From: Pegea sp. RAD2-039
Lineage: Eukaryota; Chordata; Thaliacea; Salpida; Salpidae
Assembly (NCBI GenBank): GCA_034620365.1
Contig: JAQGEQ010000084.1
Span: 2,790,001-2,854,000, forward strand
DNA: 64,000 nucleotides
Direction: 5' to 3'
The position numbers and the translations under genes were made by a program. Below are positions 47,803 through 61,956 of this stretch, piece after piece; positions within the stretch are counted from its first letter, which is position 1; the number at the start of each line of letters is the position of its first letter. The notes under the pieces are model-generated. The model did not search any database. It was not told the origin of the DNA and was given only the letters and a program-made list of their open reading frames with translations.

Positions 47803-50800
47803 GTTGGGTTATTTATCATGCTATTAGTGAAATATGTTCAGTGTTCCTCTAATTTATGAGACATATGATAGCCAAAAGCCTATAACAGATCATATGATGA
47901 TAATTTTAATCAAGTACTTAATAAGTATTGATTGTTGTGATTATAAAATAGCTTAAACATATCAACAAATTATGTAAAAACAAATCAAATATCAAAAAAA
48001 CAGATGCAGCATTATTGGAAAAATGAATATCATGCGAACTTTAACATGCTTTTAAAACTTTTAAATTTTATTATGTTGAATATAACTATTTTTATAAAAT
48101 GTTCCTTTATAAAAACAGTTATTTGACTATAAGATAGAATAAAAAATATAAAACTTAGAAACTAAAAAAACTTTCATTAGCTCTCAATATAAAGTTTTAA
48201 TAAATATTCAACTATAATGAAAGAAATAAACAAACCAACGGAATCACATTTCACAGTCTGAATGCAAGTAAATAAATAAATGGAAAAGCAATTGTTAAAA
48301 AAATGATAAAAAAACTTAGCCACTTTAGTTGGACAATTTTTGTAAAGTTAAATACCTTATAATAAAAATGCAAATGAAAATACTATAATACAAAATAATA
48401 AACTCAAAAGAAATAAAAAATAAACCTGCATTTAGTTGACAAAACTTTGGATTCTTCTTCTTATAGCAAAAACATTATATATTAAGACTTAGTTATTAAT
48501 AAAAATCCAAAAATTAAAATACATTTTATTAGATGATATAAGTTTGAAAATATTATCTTTATAATCTTATAACTTAAATTATAAATATTTGCAATTGTCT
48601 TATAAACAATTTAATTTTGTTTAGACTTAAAATAGCTATCTTTCTAACATAAGAAAATTGTATTAAAGGACTTTTTTCATGTGAATAAATGAAATAAAAG
48701 AATATTTATCAAATATTTATTATATAATACAACACAACAAATAGTACTAAAAGGAACTCGTATTTAAAAGTACTTATCAATAAGATGAACAAGTAATTTG
48801 CTCTAAAACTACCTTTCAAATCTAATTTTAGTTTCAGAAGCAGCAGGACTAAAAGAAATGTTTAAACTAAAATAAGAAATCTTTTAAAGCAAATAATTTG
48901 ATAAAGTTTAGTTTTAAAATTAAACTGTATGAATCTTAGCTTTAAACATTACTTTTAGGATATGTATATCTTTAATTCATTATAAACAGCGTTAATAAAA
49001 ACAAACTTTAACTTTAGTATTTGTTTATATATATAAACATTTATTTATACGAAACAAACCTCATAAACTTGATTACATCAAATATTTTGGAAAACAAGTC
49101 TTAACAAAATAAAAAAGCCTTGCAATATTACAACAGATTTAACTATTCTAACAATTTCACTAACAAAATAAAAGATTTCACCTCTAATATAAATATTATA
49201 AAACCACAGTTAAATACAAATTTGCGACAAATGAATAATAAAATTGAGTTTAAATAAAATACTAAATTTGTTGTTTGACAAAGTTAATTGCTGGCTTTAA
49301 AGAAATAAAAATTACACTAGATAAATGCACACATGACGGCGAACAGCGATGTGTAAACTCAATTTTCACAATGATACGCGGTGTCAGTTGTTTTTCATAG
49401 TAGTAACCTCATTCTGATTTTTAGTTTTGTGTTAAGAACATTTTATACAAAAAGACAATTTTGACGTTTTCAAACTAGACTAGATATAATCGTTTAATTA
49501 CTAATATTTGTAAAATAAGACTTCTTATATCTTAAGTAAAAATCAAACAAAATTTTAAAAGTTTGTAAATAACCATATAAAATTTTTATACAAGTCTGTA
49601 AACGTTGATACTTTCAGTCAATCTACTTATAGTATTCGAGACTATTGAAATAGAGTAGTTCAAGTGATTGTCAGTTATTACCCACAAAATAAATCGTAAG
49701 AGGATAAACAATTAATTGCAACGAAGCTCAAAAAAGTTTAAAATACGGAAAGTATCATATTTCTCCCTATAAGGATGTTATAAATAAGAACAAAAGCTTT
49801 ACTAATAAATGTTGATGATAAGAAAAAAGCAATAAAATGTTATAATTTTTACGCCTTAAAGATTATAAATCAAAAATATTTCAGTTTTAGAGATTATACC
49901 TCTTTTGAAAACAAAAACTCATATAGCAAGCACTGGCTAGGTCCTAATAATTTACTGAGATCTATTGAATAATTAATGCTAATTTAAAAATATTGTTTAT
50001 ACAATATAAATGAAAACTATCATGATCTTATTGTGCAAACGAGTTGTTTATAGTCAGATATATAAGTTTTATGTGATCTACCTGTAGATAAATTTGGCCT
50101 TGGGGCTTTGAAAATTTACAACTTTTTGCAACCTCATAAAATATTTTTTTTAATCTTCAAGTATACTTATTTTAAAAAGTTCATCTTCAATTTTTCTTTT
50201 AATTTGTATGAATATTTACAATTACGGAACATCACAATTAAAAACATTACTTTTAAAACACTTAATGACTGCTGAGGGAAACTTCCACATTTTTCTTCTG
50301 AATCTTTCAAGTCAAAAAAACATAAAAATGACTAATAAAATATATCCTAATCCGAAATCAACTAAAGATTAATAGAAATCGAAATTTCTTTGTATCTAAG
50401 GTCTAGAATTATAAATTAGCAATAGAAATGAGAAGAAAAAAAAAACAACTCATAATGTAACACGAAATTCTAAGGGAACTAAAAGGAGTAGAGACAGTGA
50501 GAAATCGATAAAATATATCACTGTTGTAAAATTAGTTCGATACTTAGTTATTATGACAAAAAAATTCTATTAGAGAAGTCAATGATGCTTGGTAATCTGA
50601 TAACTACTCAGAAATATACCATTAACTTTAAATATTATTTCCTAATTACATTACATAATTAACTTTCTTGATAATTGTTGTGTGTAAAATTTAGTAAAGG
50701 TTTCATAAACAACAAATCGTACCATTCATAATTTTTACTTGCTACTATGAATAGTATTAGATATTACAGTACAAGAAAATCATACTCATCAAGAAATACC

Positions 50801-53219
50801 TTTTAAACTGTTTAAGTAAATTATATAAAAAATGAAAACTTAAAAGCAAAACCTAAATAAAGAACAGAGACCTTGCATTTTTTTTATTTAAAACTAAATA
50901 TGTTATTTTTTAAGATCATTTTAAGATAATTGCTTTGCTGTGTCAATTTGTACTTCTTCAAATAACCTTTGGCCACTAAAGGCAAGATTTGTTTTCAGGG
51001 CAACTTTTTCCTTATGTTGCTTTCTGAAAATAGGTGAAGAAACCAAGCTAACTCCACATACTTTTTAAACAGCAACAGTATTTGTACTTTAAATGCGACT
51101 CAAACTATTGGTGCTAGCATTTAGATTAAAAATCTATCTCACTGTTAGAAAATACAATATATATATTAAACCTTAAATAAGTTGGTTTGAATTTGTTTAT
51201 TACGATTTTTAATTTAAACATTTTTCAATAACTTATTTTCCATTATGACACTGATATCTGATAATCACAACTAAAATCTACATTATTTTTTTAAGATAAC
51301 ACTGGTCTCAGTTATTCCTTATGGGTAAATTTTTAGTTTATGATCGTTAAATTTATTTGGTGTTTCAATTCAGTTTTCTAAAAATTTTTTAAATTATTTT
51401 TACAAAATTTAAATCAATACTTTTGTAATAAAGTTAATCTTCTGGTGTTTCCCAGGTTAGCTAAGCTTTAAGCTTCATTTCTATTTGACAGATTTATGAT
51501 AAAGAAAATGCTCAAAGAAGTTTAAGCTTAGAAAACATTTTACAATCAAAAATATGAAAATTTGGTGTTTACTGAAGAAATCTTGATTAAAACCAAAAAA
51601 CTTTTTTCAAAGTTAAAAAACTGAATTTAATCATTAAAAATTATATGAAAAAAATTGGTTTATCATTAAACAAACCTTTAATCATAAAATTTAATTCTTT
51701 ACCAAAACAGCACACACATAATGATTTTGAGGACTTAATAAAAAAAGCAATAAGAATAAAATAGGAGTAATTATTATAGAATTTCAGATATGGTTTAAAT
51801 AGTGCAACAAGTAGTAACTACTTTTTATCAAGTAAAATGTGATAAGCTGATAATGAACATTAAACATGTGGATAATGACTTTCTGCATACATACTCATTT
51901 TATTTCTTTTTTTAAACTTTTGTATTTTAGCTAGCTTTTTTACTTTTACTTATTATCAAAATATATTTCAACAATTTTTATCTCCATCGTTTTCATCACA
52001 TTAAATACAATTTTTCATTTACAACTACAATAAATTTGTTTTCGTCTTAATTTTGAATTTATACCTCTTAACATATTTATGATAATCTTATTATATTCTA
52101 TTTCTGATAATAGCTTGGTATTAAGAAAACTATTGACTAGTAAACAAAAAGTAGAAAATACGCAAGTTTATTTAGCTCATATTTTCTTGCTATCTACGCA
52201 ATGAGTCTATGCTACTTAAAGATTCTTAAATTAGAAAAAGAAAAACCAGTGTTTGCTCTTAGCTCACTCACTGTATAAGATAAAACTGTCAACAAAACAG
52301 TAAATAGTTTGTAATTAATGTTTATTTAATATTAGATTTTTTGAACTTACTTTTAAGGTGTATATTTTTTGCATATGAACCTTGTACTAAAAAGTGTACA
52401 TGCAAACATACATCACAATTGATAAAAAGTTAAGCATTTTATTTTCCCATATATATTTTAAAAGTAATTTAGAATACAGTCATGATACCTGTCATACTAT
52501 TTTTAGTATATATCTTACATAATTAACCTTTTGTTTCAATTTTTTAATACATCAAGCTAAAAGACTATCATTGCAAATTACAAAATTGTTATGAGCAATA
52601 AAGATTATAAATAAAATTGCTAAAAGTATTTTAATTTCAAGTTCACATTTAACTTGTAATTACTGCATTGGCAATAAGTTATAGAGAAAGTTTGAACGCA
52701 AAACTAATAGTTTAAATGAGTATAAATGGTTTTTAAAATTATTTTTGTCATTTAGTTTACAAAAATTTATTTAAACAGTTGTAATCTTTATAGTTCAATA
52801 AATTACATCATTATCTTTTAACCTGACCAGATTTAGGACATTACTTTCAGCATCGAGAATTCAACTCTAATAGTTTAAGTCAAGTGTGTGATACCAACAG
52901 TGCAAGTTGTAGAACGATTTAGTTTTACAAGTTTATTTTTATTTTTATGAGATTTCATGAAATTAATGACTATATACAAACTAATAATGTATATGCGAGA
53001 CAATTAGTACAAAAATCAAATTAAGTTGTTTACTTATACAAATGACATTTTAAGTCAGTTTCAATTACAAAGATGAGTTCATATAATAATCAAATTAAAA
53101 TAAACTTTTAATCATTACTTTAATAATAAGCCAAAAGTTGTTCAGATAAACCAATATATTTGATTATGTTTTATATAATAAGTAAAATTACAAATATACA
53201 TTATTCTCATTGTCTCATG
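47803..53219. other. 5.4-kb intergenic region, very AT-rich
   Basis: This is the longest gene-free stretch in the window, between the SYD-1 start and the P450 stop, both on the minus strand. It must contain the SYD-1 promoter. I see no exon-like frames, LINE fragments or RNA genes. A slightly GC-richer patch near 49325-49390 has no readable frame. SYD-1 may have an upstream non-coding exon here that I cannot place. Confidence 0.5.
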
Positions 53220-56200
53220 TTAAATCTGTTCAAATTTCAAAAAAATATCTTCTTTTGATTGAGTAGTCGATTTGATTGTCATCTTCAGTGGGAAAGGCTA
53301 GGATAAAGAGTTAAGCTAGATTTATAGTTTTGCTATACTGACGACTTACAGGTGTTGATGAACAAGTTGATACCTTGTAGTTCAGTAGACAATGAGCAAC
53401 AGATGCTTTCATTACCATCCAAGCAAATCTCATTCCAATACAATTTCTAGGTCCTCCGCCGAATGGTTGAAACACTAATGGATCGATGTTATTCATATCT
53501 TCCATTCTACCATAACATAATTTGTCTTTTACATTTACTGTTTCAATTCACAAATTGCTTTTTACTTTTAAAAATACAATACCAGTAGTATACTGTTAGA
53601 TTAATTTGTTAATAATTTTTAATAAAATTAAGTTGATCATAACAGGTTACCAGTCATTAAAAAGATGTTAAGTTATTATAAGTAAGTACCAATATTAAGT
53701 TAGTTAAATATTTTTGAAGATTTTAGATAATTAACCGTTCAGGTTTAAAAGATTTTGGATCTTCCCAAAAATCTTCATGGTTTGAGAGTCCGTAAGTAGG
53801 GATATGAATCTGAAAACCCTTTTTTAACTGCAAACCATCTATCTCAATGTCTTCATCACAAAAACGAATATTACTACAGAAAAAACGTTTTTTTTTTCAT
53901 AATGTCCAAAAATATAGTTTATAGTAACAGAATGAAGGTAGAATAAATTGAAAATAATATTTGAACTTACAATGGTACAGCAGGACTCATGCGTAAAGTC
54001 TCGTTGATGCACATAGTTAGATATTTCAAATCATTTATCATTTCATAGGAAATTTGACCCTAAAATCGATAGAAAAGTCAGAATTTTAAAGAAATAAACT
54101 TATTCAGAGTTTTTTTGTTTTCAAAATTGTTTTAAACATCGAATATACTGTTTGTAAAAAGATAAATTGTTAATAAACAATCAATAGGTTAAAGTTTCGA
54201 AATTGTGTAATCAAACTATCATAAGATAACAAGTACTAAAAATAAATTGTCGAATTTCTAGCTTCTGTGTTATTTATTATTCATAAGTCTGATGGTCAAA
54301 CACTTTTACTATCAAGTAAAAGTTTTTAAAAAATATGAATGTTGTTTTGAATGGAAAGTATTGATAGCATTTTAGATTAAAAGTTAGTAACTAAATGGAA
54401 TTAGTTACTTAAATACTCGTATTCTAATAGCTTAGTTTCATCTAATTTTATTTAGTCAAATGAATTTTGTTGTCATTAAAATTGCTGCCAAACTTTTATT
54501 ACAAAGATCTTGAAATTATTGATTTCAGTACTTCTAACAACTTACATCATTTTTCTCAAATTCATTCTGAATTTCCTCTCTTAACTTCTCCTGAATTTCA
54601 GGGAAGTAAGCAAGATAATACATCAGAAATTGAAGTGTTTGAGCAGTCGTCTCATATCCAGCTAATATCATCACAAAGCTGTTTCCTATAATTTCTTTTC
54701 GAGTCATCCCTAAAAAAAGTTTGACAAAATTAAATAAAATAAGAATCGATATCTACTAAATAGATTTATTAATTTAACCTTTAGAAACCGATTTGGACTG
54801 CTTTTCTGTTATTTCATTTTGCAACATCTGCTGAAGTAAATCAGTCCTCTAGAAATAAAAAAATTAAAGATTTAATCGAATATTCGATAGTCAGCATGAG
54901 GTAGTTAAAAAAGTACATTATACTTGCTTCCTTCTTTTGACTTAATAATTGTTTCGGTTAATGAAGTAATATGAGTACTAAACTCTTTGGGGTAAACAGA
55001 ATATCCAAAAAATGCAAAAAAGCTTTCCAAAAAAGGAAACATACCTGAAAAAGTGTAGTTACATTTCATAAAATATTTCGAAAAACACACTTTATTATAT
55101 TATTACATATCAAATCATATTATTATACTCTTCTTACCTATAAGTATAGCAATAGGGTCACCAAAACTCAAAGAAAGTGCAGCACGAATAATTTTTTCTG
55201 TTTTTGACTGTTTATTCAGTTCCTAAAGACGATTTTTATTCGTTTAAAAAAAGTTCGAAACAACATTGATAAATTTAATATTTATTTATTTATTTAATAT
55301 TTCAAGTACTTGAAAATGAAAGTTTCCACTAAAAGCTGCAGATGTAACTACATCTAAAGTGAAACGACCAAAGACGCTGAAATAAAATGATAGTATTCAA
55401 AAATACAATGATATCATAAAATGAAATACATCTTGTAGTAATTCAAAAACAAAAGTTGCTGAATGACAAATGTAATAATTAGATGAGTTATAAGTTCTTT
55501 TACAATAGAAATTCATTTCTACAAGTATATAACAAGATTATTTATGAAGAGTAAATAAACTTCTAATTTACTAAATAATTATTACCAAACTTACTCGATA
55601 GGTTTAAAGACACCATCTTTTTCATTGATCATCTTTTGAATATTTTTTATCAAAATAGTACTTCGTTCTTCCACAATGTGAAACATACTTTTAAGTTTAG
55701 ATGATGAAAATGCTGGTGACAAAGTTACTCTAAAATTGTTATAAAATATAAACTTTTAAAATATAAACAAGCTATGATCAAAACCTCAGTCTTTTCCACT
55801 GAGAACCACTAGCTACAGTTAAGGCATTGTTCATTTCAGCTTGGATTTTATTAAAAGATTTCTGAGTTTTGAAAATTGATTAAAATATATTTGTTTAATT
55901 TTTGGTTGAAAATTGTTTCAAAATTATGTAAGCTTACTTGTCTATCAGGAAATGTTTCAAATTCTTTGATGTAGATTTTCTTCAATATCTTAGGATCCCA
56001 TACAACGACGATCGGGTTGAGAAATTGGTATTTGCTATAAGAATGAACAAAACGTTGAAACCTTTCTCAGATTTTTATTAAATACGTAGAATAGAAACTA
56101 GTTGAAATCTCTAATGTGAAAATTGTTTTTAGAGCTTTTTTAGTAAACACTTTGATCTAAAAAAATTCATTAATAAATCAATCAATAAATTTTATCAATA

Positions 56201-57105
56201 AATCCTTTTTTAGATCAATTTTTGAGATCGATCGTGTTCAATTAGATTGTCACAAAATTTAAAAAGATGATTTGGAAAAACTTTTAGAAAGTTTGACTAA
56301 ATTTTTGGTTATTAAATTTTTATAATTAACAGGAACATTAAGGAATTTTAATTAAATCTATTTACTAAACTTAATTCAATTTTTACCCCAAATTGAAAAT
56401 TGTGAATAAATTTCAAATAGAATAAACTAAATATTTCATACCCATATACATCTCCAAATTTTTTTCGCAGCTTAAAATCTTCTTCAAAGACCTGGAAGAT
56501 AAAACCCAAGTACTTTTAACAAATAATTTTTTTTAATTGAAATTTAAGAAGATATTTTGTAACCGTATATTCAATATTGTTTGCCATTCCTTTGACATAA
56601 TTAGTCCCCAAAAATCCAGGATTGTCATGAGGTATATTAAGATTTTTTAAAACTGACAGGCAGCGCTTGCAGTAAAATCTGTTTTTCAACAGAAATGATT
56701 TATAAAAATTTGTTTAATTCTGCTACTGTTTAATTCTGATAAAGTAGGTTTAGTAAAATTAATTAAAATATCTATCCATTTTGATTTGCTACTTTAACTA
56801 AATCAAAATTATAGCAAAATTAGTATTAGAATAAAATGATTTAAATTCTGTCTCAGTAAAAATTCCAATTTGAGTCATTTTGGTCAAATTAATAATTAAA
56901 ACTACAAAACTCCTCGAATCAAAGCTTAATCTGTGAAAATCTGCCTTACAAACAGATCTTGATGATCAATAATATCAAGGATTTGCCTGCTCATGACAGA
57001 CTTTTAAAGTTTATCTAAATTTTGAACTTACATAGATAACCCAATGATAGTGGCCAGTAAAAACCAAGTTTCATATGAAAACCAACTGAAGACATTGCAG
57101 TTCAT
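53220..57105 (-). CDS. cytochrome P450, CYP3-clan type
   Basis: Fifteen exons: 57032-57105, 56564-56678, 56442-56491, 55938-56034, 55785-55861, 55595-55729, 55310-55376, 55138-55222, 54924-55044, 54779-54846, 54546-54709, 53971-54059, 53736-53873, 53350-53506 and 53220-53297; 1515 nt, 504 aa, the usual CYP3A length. Haem monooxygenase anchored in the endoplasmic reticulum; substrate unknown. N-terminal signal anchor ~13-30 (TWFLLATIIGLS). CYP3-like LSPAFSSSKLKSMFHIVEE. I-helix AGYETT (~313-318), K-helix ETLR (E371, R374), haem loop FGGGPRNCIG with C449. The usual PERF box reads PERM. The exon at 54779 needs the second AG of a CTAGAG acceptor to keep frame. Clan call by remembered similarity to CYP3A and thromboxane synthase. 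Confidence 0.93.
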
Positions 57106-59299
57106 GATAAACGTGCAATCTAATCAAACTGTGAATGAGAAGCAATTTAAATAAACTGTGCTTAGTAAAAAAAAATTATCTTAAATTCATTCAACTGAAG
57201 TTTGAATTTATATTGTTCTAAAAAACAGAACAAATGAAAAGATTAATCATTTATAAATTATTTAATTAAATAAAAAAGTCTTTTAATCACATTTCTTCAA
57301 TAAAGTTTTCTGAATAAACGATTTAAACTTTTAATAAACATCAGAAAAAGCTTTTAAACTGCTTACTCATTCAACCATACAACTTAAATAACAAATATCA
57401 CATGTTTGCTCTTCTTAGTGGCAACTTTAACTTTTGTAAATATTAAACCTTTTTGTAAATTCATAAACTTTGTTCTAATATCTATGTATCATACAAAACG
57501 TTTTTAATAAGCCAAAATAAAAACATTTATTATTTTAACTAATCATAAGAAGTACTAAGTACAGTTGTTGCAAAACTGTCTTTTTTATCATAAAGCAGAA
57601 AAAGCTGAACAGAAAATTTACTAAAAGCGGACGTCATGGAAACACAAGTTGACGTTTTACTTAAAGCCTTTTTCTTTTTAAGTTATTTTCAATGACAGCC
57701 TGCTTTTCTCCTAATGCAGTCAGCAATGAATAGTTGATTAATTAACAAAACAACAAAAATAAAATACTAAAAATAAATTCAAGGAGCTGAAATTTAAAGG
57801 ATAGCGTTATTAGGAACAACACACATTCTACTCAAAGTTTAAATAGTTAATTGAATTTGAAACTTTTTCGAACTTTCTTTCTAATAGTGATGCTACCTTT
57901 CACTGTCTAATGATATCCACGACCTATGCATGGCACTCTAGATAAATCTATACAAACATAAAATATTTTCATCTGTTACTTTTCTTTGATTAAATTAACT
58001 TCTCTTTACTTTTATCACTGTACCTATATAACCCCTCAGTTACGTAGTTGGTAAATAGCAAGCTGGTTATCTAGTTACCGGGAAACAATTGTTTAAATAG
58101 TGAGCTGTTTCAAATTAAAACAAATAATTTCAAATTGGTGATAATATTTATTAACTCAGTTTAAGTTATTTGAGAGAGCAATTTGATTAAAGAAATTTTC
58201 TTTTGAAATTCAATTATGTTCGAAGATAATATGTTGGTTTTAATTGGTTTTCTGATGAAGTAATCGTTTAAGTAAGACCTATCTAAACTTATTTAAAACT
58301 TTTAATAATTTTATAGTTTCGAAGTTCTACTATTAATAAAGGTGATATACTAAGTAATTTGAGAAGCAAAGTAATTAGTAGCTGCTTCAACTATCGAAAT
58401 AAAACTAAAAATAATTTTTTTGTTGAATAAAAAAACATAATTTTTAAATTCTAACAACCGATTTTAGTTCCTTTCTCGATGCAATTACTCACAAATGTAT
58501 CGGATTAGCTACAACAATTTTGTACAAAGGTAGCAAAAATGTCTGGCAACAAAGATTACTGCATAGAAACAATAATACATAGTCACATAATACTAAAGGA
58601 GTCGGAAATAAACTAATAAAACTTGTATGTAGCAAGCTATCGATTCAACAAATAGTTTTCAAAAGATTTCAATTTCTTATTCAAGCTGCAGAATTGAATG
58701 GTTAACAGTTGTTTGTATTATTTCACACAAAATCTATTTAACAAAAGCTCCTTTAGATTTCTTAATGGCAAGGTTGATTATGAGTTTTGCTTTTTATTTT
58801 CAGATTTGTGATAATTTTATAGCATTTTACTTGTAGACATCTCACAACAAGCAGCGTCAGACAAAAAATATGCTTTACCTTAAGTTTCGCAGCTAATAAT
58901 TCACGGCCTTACAAATCTCAAAGCTAAAACTAAAAAAAACATTTATTAAGACCGATTCAACACTTTAGTTTTTACAGTTTCTTAGATTGATTTAAACAAT
59001 GATTATACTCAAGGATGATAATCATTTATTTTAGTATAACCTCTACTTGTATTTATCTAAATTGATCACACTTGTAATAAAAAGAATCAGTTCTGATAAT
59101 TATTACTAATTTTAACAACCATTTTTAATATTTAGAACTGATAAAAACAGTTTAATAATTATTTATTGTTCAGATTAGACTTTATTAAAAGTGTTAAATT
59201 ACTAAACGCCACTTTAGTCGATTGTTTTATAAATTATTTCAAACTGTTTCTTCTTTCCAATAATTTTAAGTGAGTAAAATTGTCACTATTGATATTAAA
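57106..59299. other. intergenic between divergent P450 and MND1
   Basis: About 2.2 kb, AT-rich, between two genes transcribed in opposite directions, so it should contain both promoters. No coding or repeat feature is supported. Confidence 0.5.
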
Positions 59300-60675
59300 A
59301 TGGTGAGTTGACAGATTTGTTTTTGAATATATATTTTTAAATTACTACTTATCATAATTGTTTAAATTTATACATAAACTTTATTTTTTTCTAATTAAAG
59401 TTTGAATTTGGTCAAAACTATAATTATAGTAACTGTAATTATAAAGTATAATTACATTATTTTCATTTTTTAGTCTAAAAAAAGAGGATTGAGTTTGGAA
59501 GAAAAAAGAAAACGAATGTTAGAAATATTTTATGAAAAAAAAGAGTTTTTTCATTTGAAAGAGTTAGAAAAAATTGCTCCAAAGCAAAAAGGAATAAGTA
59601 AAATAAAAGTTGATTGAATTTTTAAGTAGAAAATATTATCAGTTTTAATAACAACTTTTTTATTTATAATTTAGCACCTATGTCAGTGAAAGATGTTGTA
59701 CAAAGTTTAGTTGATGATGATATGGTGATGTGTGAGAAAGTTGGTTCAAGCTCTTATTATTGGGCTTTTCCTAGTCAAGCTATAAATATCAGAATGAATA
59801 AACTTGCTTCATTAAAAGCAAAATTATCTGAAACTGAAAAGAAACTTGTAACTATCAACAAAAATATTGAAGAAGCAAAATCTGACAGAAAAGAAACTGT
59901 AAGTTAAAGATTATGATTTTGAAAATTAACTTTTTTCAATCACTTTACCTGTTAGCTTAAACTATGATGGTGTGCAGCTAAATTTATTTAAAGTTTGATT
60001 TAAAAATAAGAATTAATTCAGGTTCTTAAATAAAAGTAAATTAAAATTACTATAATGTAGACCATCATTTTTTTTCTGACTTGGTTTACAAAAAATATTT
60101 TAATCTAATTAATACCAGTTGATTTTTAGTTTAACATAAAAGAATCCTTAAGTTTTAAGATTGTTTTATCCAAATTATGATTAATTTTTATCAATAGTTA
60201 ATAATTACAACAAATCAATTTTTTAAGTAACTGTATCATAAACTTGTATTATAAATTTAAATGTTTGATAATTTTTTAAGTCATTCTATGTATTAAAATT
60301 TTTATAGGATCAAAGAAAAAATGTATTAAATGAACTGAAAGATTTAAGAAGAAAACAAGAAGAAGCATTAGAAAAACTCAAAAGTCTCAAGGAAAATGAT
60401 CCTGCAGTTTTAGATGAGATTCGTAAGAGCATTTGTTATATGTATATTGATAGTTTATAAATTTTTAGTGTTAAAAATGTAAAACTATATTTCTATCTAT
60501 TGTAACCAACTTTTTCATTTTAGAATCAGAAATCTCTTCAACAAAAGATTCAGCGAATAAATGGACTGATAATTTATTTGTTTTAAAATCTTGGATAAAA
60601 AGAAAGTTTCCTATTGAAGAGAGTCAAATTGACAAACAATTTGAGATTCCTGAAGATTTAGATTATATTGAATAA
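59300..60675 (+). CDS. MND1: meiotic nuclear division protein 1
   Basis: Five coding exons: 59300-59302, 59474-59597, 59675-59898, 60308-60422 and 60524-60675; 618 nt, 205 aa, the same length as human MND1. MND1 pairs with HOP2 to promote DMC1/RAD51 strand invasion in meiosis. The N-terminal winged helix ([57 protein letters not shown]) leads to a coiled coil (~85-150) and the conserved end ([27 protein letters not shown]). The first coding exon contains only the ATG, directly followed by GTGAGT. The 3' end faces the unknown 250-aa gene, with 76 bases between the stop codons. Confidence 0.95.
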
Positions 60676-60751
60676 ATTCTATTCACTTTTCATACTTCTT
60701 ACAAAATTAATAAATTAAGTTATTGATAGTTTTATAAAAAAAATTATATGC

Positions 60752-61956
60752 TTAAATTTGCGCTGTTATAGATGAGTGACTTGAGTAGACTTCAATCTCC
60801 TTGTTTTCACGTTTGAGAACTTTAGTGTTAGTTTGATATCTTTGCTCACTAAAACGCTTGTTCCACCATGAGCAGTTAGCTATCTTATTATTAGTATACA
60901 TTATTGCATTACACGCATCAACTGTATTCCTGAAATCAGTAGAAGTAAAAAAGTAACTTAATTAGGTTTGTAGAAGCTGACTCAAACTATATTTAAAATT
61001 TTTTAAAAGTTCACAAAATTAGAAAATTGTTTAAATAATTCTTTTGCAGCTTTCTGAAATGAATTAAACAATTTGAAAAAGTGTTTACTCAGCGAACTGC
61101 TTCTTGTGAATAATTAAGTTATTAAATACTCCAAAGACAAGTAAACCTATTATTACATATCGTTGACAACTTATTTTTCTGACTTGTTTAAAATAGGAGT
61201 TACCGAAAGATTGATGAGTAGTGAAGATTATTTCAGTACTCACTTGAAGACAACTTTCAGGGCTCGGTTGCCACATTTAGTGATTTCAAGTATTGGGCCA
61301 AATTTTGAGATATGGCTTATTCCTATACTAGCTCGTACTTGATGTTTCAGTAAAATTATAACAGTTGATAAATAAGAGGTTGTATTGTAGGAGGGTAATC
61401 TTATTTTTCTTAATTTACTGTTAGAATCTTCAATCTCTAGACAAGTTAAAAAGTAATCAAATAAAGAAGATAATATTTTCAAGAGCAATTGGATCAATAA
61501 TTACTTTGTTGTTGTATTTCTAATAATACTTCGCTTGGCGTTGGTGTTGCTAGAAAACGTTTTAAATCTATTGACTTAGTTGAACAACTTCTTAATTGTA
61601 CTATATCTTGAGTTTTTAATTGTTTACTCTACAAATAAATAAAAAAATTATAGTTTCACTCTAAATAATTGTGATCATTCAAAATCTTTATAGTTTACCT
61701 GAATATTTTTTTGGCCAAAATGAATATCTTTGATTGAAGTCGGCAAATAGTTTACTACTTGAGAAATTTTTTGGTACTGACAATGAAAACGAGCTGAGAC
61801 TTTCCGCACACCAGGTATAACTAATTCATTTGTAGAAGTTATTGAAGGAAGAGAATAAAAAGAATCAAGTACATTGAAGTGTGGACTAGAATTATATTTC
61901 ACAGGAAATGCAACAGGATAAATTTTAGGTGCAGATTTTAGTTGATAATATGGCAT
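60752..61956 (-). CDS. unrecognised 250-aa protein, four exons, possible RRM-like domain
   Basis: Exons 61699-61956, 61505-61628, 61244-61436 and 60752-60929 sum to 753 nt and join in phase with no stop, with good GT-AG borders. The protein starts MPYYQLKSAPKIYPVAFPVK. It has a basic/polar middle (QDIVQLRSCSTKSIDLKRFL) and a C-terminal region ~150-215 reading ASIGISHISKFGPILEI, then NRALKVVFKNTVDACNAI. The beta-alpha-beta spacing and VVF strand resemble the second half of an RRM. The end is polar (KVLKRENKEIEVYSSHSS). No signal peptide or membrane segment. I do not recognise the family with confidence, and the RRM suggestion is by eye only. It is tail to tail with MND1. Confidence 0.72.
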
